Shown here piece by piece: positions 24,514 through 31,185 of a DNA stretch of 39,700 nucleotides (position 1 is the first letter of the stretch; each line of letters begins with the position of its first letter). A program made the position numbers and the translations under genes. Below the pieces are notes generated by a model. It saw nothing but the letters and a program-made list of their open reading frames with translations, was not told the DNA's origin and did not search any database. The DNA comes from a virus, in the IMG/VR virus record IMGVR_UViG_3300032396_000038, positions 1 to 39,700 of that record; one strand, 5' to 3'.

Positions 24514-25260
24514 ATGGCAGAGGATAAAAAATCCATACTTGTATATGCCGACTGGAAAAACATCTTTGAGGAATTATCAGATGAGGAGGCTGGTAGATTG
24601 ATAAAACATTTCTTCAGATATGTTAATGATCTTAATCCACAGGCACCGGATAGATTAACTAAATTATTATTCGAGCCAATAAAGCAAACACTTAAACGTG
24701 ACTTAGTTAAGTATGAAGAGAAGAGGGAAAAGAACAGACAAAACGCCCTACTGCGATGGAATAAATCGGATGCGACCGGATGCGAAGGCAAAAAAGATCA
24801 TGCGAATCATGCCGATAGTGATAGTGTAAGTGTAAGTGATAGTGATAATGTAATTGATAATGGTAAAAAGAAGAAAGAGCCGGATGAACCGGCTGACTTC
24901 ATAGATCAGATAATTTCACTTTTTGTTTGCATTCATGGCGACTATGAAATTTTAAACCGGGGCAAAGAACGTGCAGCAGCTTGTAAAATTCTGCAAATCT
25001 ATAAAAAGAAATATCCGGCGGCAAAATCAGAAGGAATCCTGGCCGGGTTGAAAAGTTACTTTGAGTCATGTATGGGAATACAGGACGTGTGGATGCAACA
25101 AAATATGAGTTTGCCATTAATTGTAAGTAAGTTTAATGAGATAAATAAAATTCTTAAAAATGGAACCAATAGGAGAAATAATTCAAAAGCACCGGACGGA
25201 TCAGGAGTCGGGGACGTTATTACCGGACTTGGTAAACACCTCAATATCCCGGAAAGATAA
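24514..25260 (+). CDS. Replication initiation protein, DUF6291-like (DnaD-type)
   Basis: The protein has 248 residues. The N-terminal domain, SILVYADWKNIFEELSDEEAGR followed by RLIKHFFRYVNDLNP, is the DUF6291 pattern widespread in Bacteroidota phages and mobile elements and placed where DnaD-like loaders act. A Ser/Asp-rich linker (SDSVSVSDSDN, about 101-111) leads to a helical C-terminal domain. It probably recognises the phage origin and recruits host helicase. The gene follows the consensus promoter. A quoted motif is a pattern match, not a search result. Confidence 0.7.
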   Translation: MAEDKKSILVYADWKNIFEELSDEEAGRLIKHFFRYVNDLNPQAPDRLTKLLFEPIKQTLKRDLVKYEEKREKNRQNALLRWNKSDATGCEGKKDHANHADSDSVSVSDSDNVIDNGKKKKEPDEPADFIDQIISLFVCIHGDYEILNRGKERAAACKILQIYKKKYPAAKSEGILAGLKSYFESCMGIQDVWMQQNMSLPLIVSKFNEINKILKNGTNRRNNSKAPDGSGVGDVITGLGKHLNIPER

Positions 25261-25633
25261 CGAGATAAGTGTTTACCGTGGAAGTCTGACTGATTCAAAT
25301 ATTGTTATTGAATTGGCAAAGGCAAAAATAGCATTTCCTGCGTTACCGGTGGATTTCTTTAATATGTTATCTGACCGGCTTAAAGCTAATGGATTCACTG
25401 ATGACAGGCTTCGGGATGCGGTTGATCATGTTATTGATACCTGTCTTTACCCGACACCTACTATTGCAAATTTCATCAGCTTTGATAAGAAGATCAAGCT
25501 ATATACTTACGATGAATACTGCAAATTTTGTGCGGAAGGAGTAGGAGGCAATTATCAACCGATAAAATTTCCGGACCGGCCAAAGCCAGTCTGGATTCAT
25601 GTGAACGATATTGCACAGTACAAGATCAAATAA
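25160..25633 (+). CDS. Replication-associated protein overlapping the DUF6291-like gene (loader candidate)
   Basis: The protein has 157 residues. Its ATG is 101 nt inside the previous gene in another frame. A helical core, FFNMLSDRLKANGFTDDRLR, then AVDHVIDTCLYPTPTIANF and FDKKIKLYTYDEY, resembles small proteins found next to DnaD-like initiators in Bacteroidota phages, which are candidates for helicase loaders. There is no Walker motif, so it would act as an adaptor rather than an ATPase. The function is inferred from context. Confidence 0.6.
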   Translation: MEPIGEIIQKHRTDQESGTLLPDLVNTSISRKDNEISVYRGSLTDSNIVIELAKAKIAFPALPVDFFNMLSDRLKANGFTDDRLRDAVDHVIDTCLYPTPTIANFISFDKKIKLYTYDEYCKFCAEGVGGNYQPIKFPDRPKPVWIHVNDIAQYKIK

Positions 25634-25698
25634 CTAAGACAAACCGATGTGGCGATTAAAAAAGGTAACTTTATAAACTGATACAAACCAAATTTAAT

Positions 25699-25953
25699 AT
25701 GAGCAAAAAAGATGATCCAAGACATGCTCCAAGCCCTTTTAAGGTTAAGGATAGGGTAGTTGTTTTTGACGGTGACGAATGGATAGAAACAGGCGATATT
25801 GATGATAATTCTTGTTTTTATAAGCCAGCTATTATTGTCAAGGTTAGGAAAAACAAAGAATATCCGCATGAATGGCTCGCAGATGTGATTTTTGATGAGA
25901 GACCAGGTAAAGTAAGTCACGGACATTTTCAAGACGGGATCAGGCTTTTATGA
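25699..25953 (+). CDS. Small hypothetical protein (84 aa)
   Basis: The protein has a beta-rich sequence with PFKVKDRVVVFDGDEWIETG, then FYKPAIIVKVRKNKE and FDERPGKVSHGHF. The pattern suggests a KOW/SH3-like small barrel ('VKDRVVV...DG...G'), which can bind nucleic acid or protein. It begins 7 nt after a copy of the GATACAAACCAAA leader repeat. The functional assignment is uncertain. Confidence 0.6.
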   Translation: MSKKDDPRHAPSPFKVKDRVVVFDGDEWIETGDIDDNSCFYKPAIIVKVRKNKEYPHEWLADVIFDERPGKVSHGHFQDGIRLL

Positions 25954-25969
25954 ATTGATGTTAACCAAA
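25948..25969 (+). repeat. 22-nt direct repeat, copy 1
   Basis: This 22-nt sequence begins TTATGAATTG and ends GTTAACCAAA. It recurs exactly at 29183-29204, about 3.2 kb away. Both copies lie at the end of one gene and before another, so they look like duplicated gene-junction leaders. GTTAAC is a palindrome within them. Confidence 0.75.
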
Positions 25970-25998
25970 GCTGATACAAACCAAAAAGAGAAATAGCA

Positions 25999-26340
25999 AT
26001 GACAAACAAGGAATTAATTGAAAAGTTGGGAGATATAAAGGCTTTATTGAAAGAGATCTCTGAATGGCCTAATGATTATTCCAGTACAGTTCATAAAATG
26101 CAAGCAAAAAAACTCTTATCTGAGCTTACATCATTAAAACAAACCAAAATAGAAACGAAGGATGAATGGGTAAATGCGAAAGAAGAGTTGATTCAATTAA
26201 GCGACAATATCTATTCTAACCTACCTACTGAAAAGGTAAAAACATGGGATGTGTTAATTCTCTTGAAAATGATTAAGGATAGACTTGATGTAATAATTGG
26301 TAAGTTACCGAAAGCTCCAGATACAAACCAAAAAGAATAA
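25999..26340 (+). CDS. Helical hypothetical protein sharing both ends with the gene at 30727
   Basis: The protein has 113 residues and is largely helical with no membrane segment. It begins MTNKELIEKLG and ends KLPKAPDTNQKE. The protein at 30727-31185 begins MTNNKELIEKPC and ends IPKAPDSKQKDKQ. Both also carry SLKQ followed by an acidic stretch. The middles are different, so the two are paralogues with swapped cores. The function is unknown. Confidence 0.65.
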   Translation: MTNKELIEKLGDIKALLKEISEWPNDYSSTVHKMQAKKLLSELTSLKQTKIETKDEWVNAKEELIQLSDNIYSNLPTEKVKTWDVLILLKMIKDRLDVIIGKLPKAPDTNQKE

Positions 26341-26379
26341 CCAATTAAATCCAACTGATACAAACCAAAATAACCAACC

Positions 26380-26853
26380 ATGTTTGATAATATTCGTAAG
26401 GTAATATGTGATGGGGAGAAGGTTAAATTTGAAGACCTTTGCACAGAGTCCCGTAAAGACGAATTGGTTTATCCGCGTCAACTGATAATGTATTTTGCCA
26501 GGGAGCTTAAATGTGGTTCTCATGCTAAGATTGCCGGACACTTCGGACTTGATCACTGTACGTCTGTTCATTCCTGCAGGACAATAGAGAACTATTACGA
26601 CACTGACAAATTAAAACGATCAGCAATTGACGAGTATCGGTTCAAACTAACAGGGATCAAGAAAGTAGTTGACACAACGGAGACACTGAAGAAAGAGATC
26701 GAACCTATAAAAAACATGGTTTCAGAACTCGAACAGCGACTAATATCAATTAATATCACAATCAGATCGCTTGAATCATTTATTGATGATGTTCTTAATC
26801 CTAAGACTATCAATAACAAACCTGTCAAAACTGAATTAACTTTAACAACATAA
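26380..26853 (+). CDS. Stand-alone DnaA domain IV protein
   Basis: The protein has 157 residues. The N-terminal ~85 residues carry the DnaA C-terminal DNA-binding fold: PRQLIMYFARELKCGSHAKI at about 32-51, then GLDHCTSVHSC at about 56-66, corresponding to the DnaA signature DHTTVxHA. The rest is a coiled coil with EPIKNMVSELEQRLISI. There is no AAA+ domain, so it cannot act as an ATP-driven initiator. It likely binds DnaA boxes, either marking the phage origin or competing with host DnaA. Confidence 0.8.
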   Translation: MFDNIRKVICDGEKVKFEDLCTESRKDELVYPRQLIMYFARELKCGSHAKIAGHFGLDHCTSVHSCRTIENYYDTDKLKRSAIDEYRFKLTGIKKVVDTTETLKKEIEPIKNMVSELEQRLISINITIRSLESFIDDVLNPKTINNKPVKTELTLTT

Positions 26854-26856
26854 ATT

Positions 26857-27258
26857 ATGACACCCCTTTACATTCCTTCTCAAGCCTGGTTCTGGCTGGT
26901 AATTGGCACAGGACTGTTTCTGATCGCCGTCTTTTCTCTCGATATATGGAAGGATGAAATAGATAAGAAACGTGAAGCTGAATACGATAAACTGTACGCA
27001 GAGATCCATCACGACCTGTATAATCTGCCGGTGACATCTGAGAACTATGATAAGATTCAAAGTAAGTTAGTGAATCTTTTAAAGCTGAAATGGAAAAACA
27101 AGGAAATGACAAACTTGCTTGATCAGAATTTCAAACTCATATACCTGGATGAGAGAAACAAGCGAAACAAGGAATGGTTAAGCAGGGTTATTGATAGACC
27201 ATATAAAGAATCGAATATTAAATGGTCATCTTACGGCTGGAATACAAGACAGTTATGA
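26857..27258 (+). CDS. N-terminal TM protein with helical tail
   Basis: The protein has 133 residues. One hydrophobic segment, WFWLVIGTGLFLIAVFSLDI, lies at about 11-30, followed by a long charged helical region (KDEIDKKREAEYDKLYAEIH). It sits just after the DnaA-like gene with a 3-nt gap. Its stop overlaps the next start as ATGA. A membrane anchor for a phage or host protein is possible; no family is recognised. Confidence 0.6.
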   Translation: MTPLYIPSQAWFWLVIGTGLFLIAVFSLDIWKDEIDKKREAEYDKLYAEIHHDLYNLPVTSENYDKIQSKLVNLLKLKWKNKEMTNLLDQNFKLIYLDERNKRNKEWLSRVIDRPYKESNIKWSSYGWNTRQL

Positions 27259-27449
27259 CCCTCTTCCGCAGCAAATACCGCAGACGAATTGAGAGCAGGC
27301 TTGCTAAACTCGTTACAGAGCGGAACAAACTGAGCTTTGAACTATCCGGGATAAAGCAGACATTAAATCCTGGCGAATATTGTAAACGTTCTGTTGCAAT
27401 ATCAGATTTGGATAGACTGATTGATGAGATGAAAAAACTATTATTATGA
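27255..27449 (+). CDS. Small basic coiled-coil protein (64 aa)
   Basis: ATG 27255 overlaps the previous stop; the longer in-frame option (27222) is rejected for that reason. The protein begins MTLFRSKYRRRIESRLAKL and is strongly basic, then continues as amphipathic helix with SDLDRLIDEMKKLLL. It could bind nucleic acid. It overlaps the next gene by 4 nt. Confidence 0.6.
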   Translation: MTLFRSKYRRRIESRLAKLVTERNKLSFELSGIKQTLNPGEYCKRSVAISDLDRLIDEMKKLLL

Positions 27450-27820
27450 AAGCAAATGAATTGAGAATAGGGAACTGGTATTCTGAATATGGAATACCAA
27501 AACAAGTACTTCCATTGCAAATATTAGGCTTGTATCAAATTGAACAGGCAGGAAAAATTGTTTTAGATATGACACCTATTCCCCTGACTGAAGAATGGTT
27601 GGTTAAGCTTGGGTTTGAGAAAACAGACAGAGATGTTTTGTTCTATGAAAAAAGAAATTTAGTTGTAGAATGGCTTTTTGAAAGATGGACGGGTAGATTA
27701 TATCTCGATGCTGGTGATTCTGCTCGAATTATTGAGGTCAAATACGTCCATCAACTTCAGAACTTATATTTCGCATTAACCGGCGAAGAACTTAGTATGA
27801 ACCAACTGACTAAAGAATGA
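27446..27820 (+). CDS. Conserved Bacteroidota-phage protein (MKANELRIGN family)
   Basis: The protein has 124 residues. It opens MKANELRIGNWY, carries PIPLTEEWLVKLGFEK in the middle and VHQLQNLYFALTGEEL near the end. These three motifs are a recurring set in gut Bacteroidota phages and prophages. The function has not been assigned to the family as far as I know. It is coupled by ATGA overlaps on both sides. Confidence 0.75.
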   Translation: MKANELRIGNWYSEYGIPKQVLPLQILGLYQIEQAGKIVLDMTPIPLTEEWLVKLGFEKTDRDVLFYEKRNLVVEWLFERWTGRLYLDAGDSARIIEVKYVHQLQNLYFALTGEELSMNQLTKE

Positions 27821-28272
27821 AACGTATGATCCTAACATTTTTATTCACCCTCACAACAGCAATTCTCTCAGCCCCGAACATGGAGGTCTGTTATATTCCG
27901 GAAAGCGAGCCTTTATTTATCAAAGAGACACTGAGCTGGGCAAGTATTAACTATTGGCTTATAGAATACGATGTTAAGCAGATAGATGTTGTTAAGGCTC
28001 AGATCCGATTGGAAACGGGTAATTTGTCGAGTCGCTACTGCCGTGAACGGAACAACCTATTTGGAATGAAAAAGCCCCGCAAACGTCAAACAACAGCTAT
28101 CGGCAGGGATAAAAGCATGGCAGTATATTCTCATTTCTCAGAGTCGATCCGGGATTATGCTTATTGGCAGGACTTGTTTTATAAGGGCGGTGACTATTAT
28201 CAATTTCTGAAACGGCACGGATATGCGACAGACAAGAAGTATGTTGAGAAATTAAAACTGATAAATAATTAA
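27817..28272 (+). CDS. Secreted glucosaminidase-type peptidoglycan hydrolase (GH73-like)
   Basis: The protein has 151 residues. An N-terminal signal-like segment, MILTFLFTLTTAILSAP, suggests export. The core, VKAQIRLETGNLSSRYC followed by NNLFGMK, matches the glucosaminidase/FlgJ-type fold; E66 is the likely catalytic acid. It ends with a YWQDLFYKGGDYYQF helix pair seen in the family. It lies in the early region, away from the lysis genes. Roles could be remodelling of the wall early in infection or a virion-associated enzyme. Confidence 0.75.
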   Translation: MKRMILTFLFTLTTAILSAPNMEVCYIPESEPLFIKETLSWASINYWLIEYDVKQIDVVKAQIRLETGNLSSRYCRERNNLFGMKKPRKRQTTAIGRDKSMAVYSHFSESIRDYAYWQDLFYKGGDYYQFLKRHGYATDKKYVEKLKLINN

Positions 28273-28301
28273 ATCTTAATGTCTAACTAAAAATTAAAAC
28301 A

Positions 28302-28565
28302 ATGAACGAAAAAAGTGAATTAGAATTTACGAATTTATTTAAGTCTCTTAATGATGAAAGACAGAAAGTTGGAGAACTTTCAGCATTAATTGCTAAGAAG
28401 GTTTCACAATTCAGGGGAAATGATATTAATCCACCAAAACCTGAACCTGGAGAAAAAAAGCAAGGACATGGATTGCTTGCAGATTTAAACTCTGAGATTT
28501 CTAACATAAGGGAAAGTCGTATAATGTTAGAAAATATTATGAATGAGTTAAACCAATTACTTTAA
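28302..28565 (+). CDS. Helical hypothetical protein (87 aa)
   Basis: The protein begins MNEKSELEFTNLFKSLNDER and has a Pro-rich break in the middle (NPPKPEPGEKKQG), then a second helix to the end with ENIMNELNQLL. It looks like two helices joined by a flexible linker. A leader, AACTAAAAATTAAAACA, precedes the ATG. No family is recognised. Confidence 0.6.
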   Translation: MNEKSELEFTNLFKSLNDERQKVGELSALIAKKVSQFRGNDINPPKPEPGEKKQGHGLLADLNSEISNIRESRIMLENIMNELNQLL

Positions 28566-28571
28566 CAGTAA

Positions 28572-28835
28572 TTGTTAACAAGTTCTTTGACTATAATTTG
28601 CTTATCAGGATTGATCTTTGTATATTGCGTTCGGTTATTTGGTAGCACATTTAACAGAATGCAAGAACTACATGATTTAAGACTCTGTGTTCGTGGCTCG
28701 GTTCTAAACCAGTCACAACTGTTATTTAGTGCTACCCCGTACCACGACACAGGGTTTTATACTGTATTTTTCCCGATAGCTGATTTTATCGAGCTTAAAT
28801 CCAAAACGTACAGGGTAGGAGGCATGGAGAGATAA
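28572..28835 (+). CDS. Uncertain small ORF, possible TM protein
   Basis: The open frame starts at TTG 28572 or ATG 28659. With the TTG start, the first ~22 residues form a hydrophobic segment (IICLSGLIFVYCVRLFG). With ATG 28659, it encodes a 58-residue soluble protein, MQELHDLRLCVRGSV onwards. Neither start has a clear leader. Another frame (28819-29010) opens just where this one ends. The region 28566-28972 is the least well explained coding stretch in the early operon. Confidence is low. Confidence 0.3.
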   Translation: MLTSSLTIICLSGLIFVYCVRLFGSTFNRMQELHDLRLCVRGSVLNQSQLLFSATPYHDTGFYTVFFPIADFIELKSKTYRVGGMER

Positions 28836-29010
28836 CAAAAATTCCAGGCAACGTCCGAAACCTGACGACCTGGCAGTAATAAACAGAGATTCAAACCATC
28901 CTTTACTGATTGAGGTCGCCAAATCCCTGAGTGCTGTAAGGCAAAACAGAAGATTACTGATAAAGGTAAACTATGAAATACATTCAACTTGGAATAGGAT
29001 TAACAGATGA
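28819..29010 (+). other. Open frame without a start codon, possible frameshifted continuation
   Basis: The +1 frame relative to the ORF at 28572-28835 is open from 28819 to TGA at 29008-29010 and reads RQRPKPDDLAVINRDSNHP, then LLIEVAKSLSAVRQNRRLLI. It looks protein-like but has no ATG and overlaps the next gene. It could be a remnant of a gene broken by a frameshift, a sequence error, or chance. The stretch also has CCAGG and CCTGG arms (28843 and 28870 areas) that may pair. Confidence 0.25.
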
Positions 29011-29182
29011 ATTAGGTATCAAATCTGTGACATTTTTACATAATGATACTGATTTGGAAAGTGATTCTAAGCTGATAGAATTAATAGCGATTGCGCTCCT
29101 TAGAAGCATTCACATGAATGCGGAAGACTTAGATTTACAAGACACTTTGAATAAGATTGGAATAATAAAAGCTAAAGAATAA
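28973..29182 (+). CDS. Small hypothetical protein (69 aa)
   Basis: The protein starts MKYIQLGIGLTDELGIKSV and continues with LIELIAIALLRSIHMNAEDL, a helix-rich sequence. It has no motif of known function. Its stop is at 29182, directly before the second copy of the 22-nt repeat. It overlaps the start-less frame described at 28819-29010. Confidence 0.6.
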   Translation: MKYIQLGIGLTDELGIKSVTFLHNDTDLESDSKLIELIAIALLRSIHMNAEDLDLQDTLNKIGIIKAKE

Positions 29183-29204
29183 TTATGAATTGATGTTAAC
29201 CAAA
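29183..29204 (+). repeat. 22-nt direct repeat, copy 2
   Basis: This is an exact second copy of the sequence at 25948-25969. It forms the leader of the Cys-rich protein at 29214, whose ATG lies 9 nt after the repeat. Confidence 0.75.
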
Positions 29205-29213
29205 AATTAAGAT

Positions 29214-29426
29214 ATGAAAATTGACAATAGAGGTTATAATATTTGTGATAGCTGTGGAAAATTTATGTCTCCTGGAGCAAAAGGATCATCTTATACATTT
29301 GTTCCTGATTCTGAGGTTACACAAGAATATACAGCTATGCGTTGTCCCAAATGTACTGCTAAATTTGGTGAAATACCACCAAATCAAGGATGTGTTCAGA
29401 AATATTGTTCTTGGACAATTAAATAA
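29214..29426 (+). CDS. Zinc-ribbon-like small protein (70 aa)
   Basis: Cys pairs are at NICDSCGKFM (C11, C14) and MRCPKCTAKF (C43, C46), the classical four-cysteine zinc ribbon spacing. Two more Cys lie in GCVQKYC near the end. It follows the repeated leader. Zinc ribbons in early phage proteins may bind nucleic acid or host proteins; no function is claimed. Confidence 0.65.
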   Translation: MKIDNRGYNICDSCGKFMSPGAKGSSYTFVPDSEVTQEYTAMRCPKCTAKFGEIPPNQGCVQKYCSWTIK

Positions 29427-29433
29427 ATGAGCC

Positions 29434-29583
29434 ATGAAAGAACAGCCAGATGATTTTTATGATGATGAAGTCTATGATGAAATAATCTTAGATGAATATT
29501 GTCCTGAATGTGGCGAAGAGTATGATGAGATAGATTATGAATATCAAATCTGTCATTGGTGTGATTATGATAATTCAAAATAA
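29434..29583 (+). CDS. Acidic zinc-ribbon microprotein (49 aa)
   Basis: The ATG at 29434 follows the previous stop by 7 nt, with TAA at 29581-29583. The protein is strikingly acidic (DDFYDDEVYDEIILDE) and has a four-cysteine set: CPEC then CHWC, with YDEIDYEYQI between. It lies directly after another zinc ribbon gene, so the two may be related in origin. An acidic metal-binding microprotein could mimic DNA or bind a basic host partner (inference). Confidence 0.6.
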   Translation: MKEQPDDFYDDEVYDEIILDEYCPECGEEYDEIDYEYQICHWCDYDNSK

Positions 29584-29590
29584 ATGAGCT

Positions 29591-29986
29591 ATGGCAACAA
29601 TCAGATACATTATTGAACTGATAGACAAATATTGGAAGTTTGACGAATCTCAATATCCAATATCATCATGGCATGATAAGCAGGATTTACTTCGGGAGAT
29701 TGCAGCCCTCGACAAAGAGCAACTGGCAGAGCAAGTCCCGGAGAGGACGGCGGAGGAAATTGAAGAACTGTTTAAATCTGAATTTGGACATCAACCAACG
29801 AAAGCAAATAAATATCGCTTACAAGGCATAAAATGGATACTAAGTAAATTTGCCTCCCAGTCAGTGAATCTGAAGACTGTATTAGAAGATTTGATTACAA
29901 CAATAGAAAAGAACTCAGTTGACAATATTGCAACTATCAGCAATGTTAAGCTCTGGGCAGAAGCATGGAGAAGGGAAATAACTTAA
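29591..29986 (+). CDS. Helical hypothetical protein (131 aa)
   Basis: The protein has an all-helical sequence with YIIELIDKYWKFDESQYPIS at the start, a central ERTAEEIEELFKSEFGHQP and LKTVLEDLITTIEKN near the end. It has no membrane segment or metal site. It is part of the run of small early genes. No family is assigned. Confidence 0.65.
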   Translation: MATIRYIIELIDKYWKFDESQYPISSWHDKQDLLREIAALDKEQLAEQVPERTAEEIEELFKSEFGHQPTKANKYRLQGIKWILSKFASQSVNLKTVLEDLITTIEKNSVDNIATISNVKLWAEAWRREIT

Positions 29987-29998
29987 TAATTACGAAAG

Positions 29999-30217
29999 AT
30001 GAAATACGAAATTGAAAAAGAGAAAATGTCAGAAGTGCTCGCAGATATTAACGAGCTTGAAAAATTATTGACCGAAAGAATTTCCGATATGTATGAAGTT
30101 CCGGGAATGATGCAAGCGAGACACGCATATATTTTTTACCGTGATCGGTTATGGGGTATTCGTGATTCTTTGAAGTTTAATATCAAAGAAGTTAAATCCG
30201 GCAAAACAAGTAAATAA
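29999..30217 (+). CDS. Small helical protein (72 aa)
   Basis: The protein is one long coiled helix: EKEKMSEVLADINELEKLLT, then a short turn and RDRLWGIRDSLKFNIKEV. It starts after an A-rich leader (ATTACGAAAG). A dimerising scaffold protein is possible. The function is unknown. Confidence 0.6.
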   Translation: MKYEIEKEKMSEVLADINELEKLLTERISDMYEVPGMMQARHAYIFYRDRLWGIRDSLKFNIKEVKSGKTSK

Positions 30218-30225
30218 CCCCCTCA

Positions 30226-30549
30226 ATGGAAAAACATTACATACGAATAGACATAAACGGTGAACCGGGGAAACTGCCTGAGAAAGAAGGAATCTATATT
30301 GTATTTGTAAAAGACGAAGCAAGTATCGTTCAATGGAAATATGCACCTTTCCCGGAAGATAAAAAAGATTGGCTTGAGAATATTGACTGGTACCTCCAGC
30401 CTGTTACATCCAATGCAGATGAAATCGTAAAGAAGCAGGACGAACTGATTGAATATCTGAAAGATTATTATGATGCATGTGTATCCCCCTTAATGATAGA
30501 TAATGTTTTATTAAATCTTGAATCCGAACTTAAAGAACTGAGAAAATGA
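30226..30549 (+). CDS. Small protein with a beta domain shared with the gene at 31182
   Basis: The protein has 107 residues. The N-terminal part, DINGEPGKLPEKEGIYIVFV followed by DWLENIDWYLQPV, matches in outline the N-terminus of the protein at 31182 (FIEGKEENLPKEAGEYLIQS, then NYVLWYLLPL). The two therefore share a small domain. The C-terminal part is helical (EIVKKQDELIEYLKDYYDAC). The function is unknown. Confidence 0.65.
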   Translation: MEKHYIRIDINGEPGKLPEKEGIYIVFVKDEASIVQWKYAPFPEDKKDWLENIDWYLQPVTSNADEIVKKQDELIEYLKDYYDACVSPLMIDNVLLNLESELKELRK

Positions 30550-30740
30550 AATATAAAATTATTGGATGGTTATTATTAGCTTTGTTATTTATTCCATTAA
30601 TTATCACTCACATAATTCAGCATGGGATTATAGGGACTCTTCGTATTTATGGAATAATATTGATTGTTATTCTTTCTTTCTTTTTCTTAGCTTTTATTAT
30701 TACCGTACAATATAAATCTGATAACCATGACAAACAATAA
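30546..30740 (+). CDS. Two-TM small membrane protein (64 aa)
   Basis: The protein has two hydrophobic segments, IIGWLLLALLFIPLIITHII at about 4-23 and GIILIVILSFFFLAFIITV at about 36-54, with a short hydrophilic tail. It overlaps the previous gene by 4 nt and the next gene by 14 nt. A small early membrane protein could act in superinfection exclusion, but this is only a guess from topology. Confidence 0.6.
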   Translation: MKYKIIGWLLLALLFIPLIITHIIQHGIIGTLRIYGIILIVILSFFFLAFIITVQYKSDNHDKQ

Positions 30741-31185
30741 AGAATTGATTGAAAAGCCATGTGGAGATGTTGAATATGGTAATTGTGAGATTTGCCATAC
30801 ACAGACTTATCTGCAAAGAACTTATTTCCATTATGACATCAAATGCGAGTGTCATTCTCCTGATCATTTTGATATGGTCAGACATTGTAAAAATTGCACT
30901 CCTACAAAGCCAGAGGTAACTACCATAAAGATAAAAACATCCGAACTTGCCTCATTGAAACAAGCCGAACCAGCAGAAGTGAAGGATGAATCATTAAGTA
31001 TCGAAGAAATTAAAAAGGATGCATTAAAATATCTCAATGACAAATATCCAGACATTCCGGTAGATACTCTTGAGGGAGCTTCAATCTTCATGGACTTCTC
31101 ATTTGGTTTACAGGTTGGATATGATCTTGCCAGGATTCAGATACCGAAAGCTCCAGATTCAAAACAAAAAGATAAACAACTATGA
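30727..31185 (+). CDS. Cys-containing hypothetical protein, paralogue of the gene at 25999
   Basis: The protein has 152 residues. The N-terminus, MTNNKELIEKPC, and the C-terminus, IPKAPDSKQKDKQ, mirror those of the protein at 25999. Between them lies a Cys-rich part, YGNCEICHTQTYLQRTYFHY, with more Cys/His (CECHSPDHF, CKNC), probably a zinc finger. Then follows a helical segment, GASIFMDFSFGLQVGYDLAR. It overlaps the next gene by 4 nt. It looks like a chimera of two domains. Confidence 0.65.
   Translation: MTNNKELIEKPCGDVEYGNCEICHTQTYLQRTYFHYDIKCECHSPDHFDMVRHCKNCTPTKPEVTTIKIKTSELASLKQAEPAEVKDESLSIEEIKKDALKYLNDKYPDIPVDTLEGASIFMDFSFGLQVGYDLARIQIPKAPDSKQKDKQL

Larger units (their letters stand above)
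25678..26369 (+). repeat. Four-copy leader repeat GATACAAACCAAA
   Basis: CTGATACAAACCAAA occurs at 25678-25692, 25971-25985 and 26355-26369, each 7-17 nt before a gene start (25699, 25999, 26380). A fourth copy, GATACAAACCAAA (26320-26332), lies in the 3' end of the gene at 25999. The spacing suggests a ribosome-loading leader typical of A-rich initiation in Bacteroidota, spread by duplication. Confidence 0.7.

Noticed and set aside
25678-26369. CRISPR-like repeat array
   Set aside because: Repeats are 13-15 nt, unevenly spaced and separated by genes, so they are leaders rather than a CRISPR array. No cas genes are present.
28680-28720. tRNA-like T-arm (GGTTCTAAACC)
   Set aside because: No matching acceptor, D or anticodon arms can be formed around it. 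I found no tRNA in the window.
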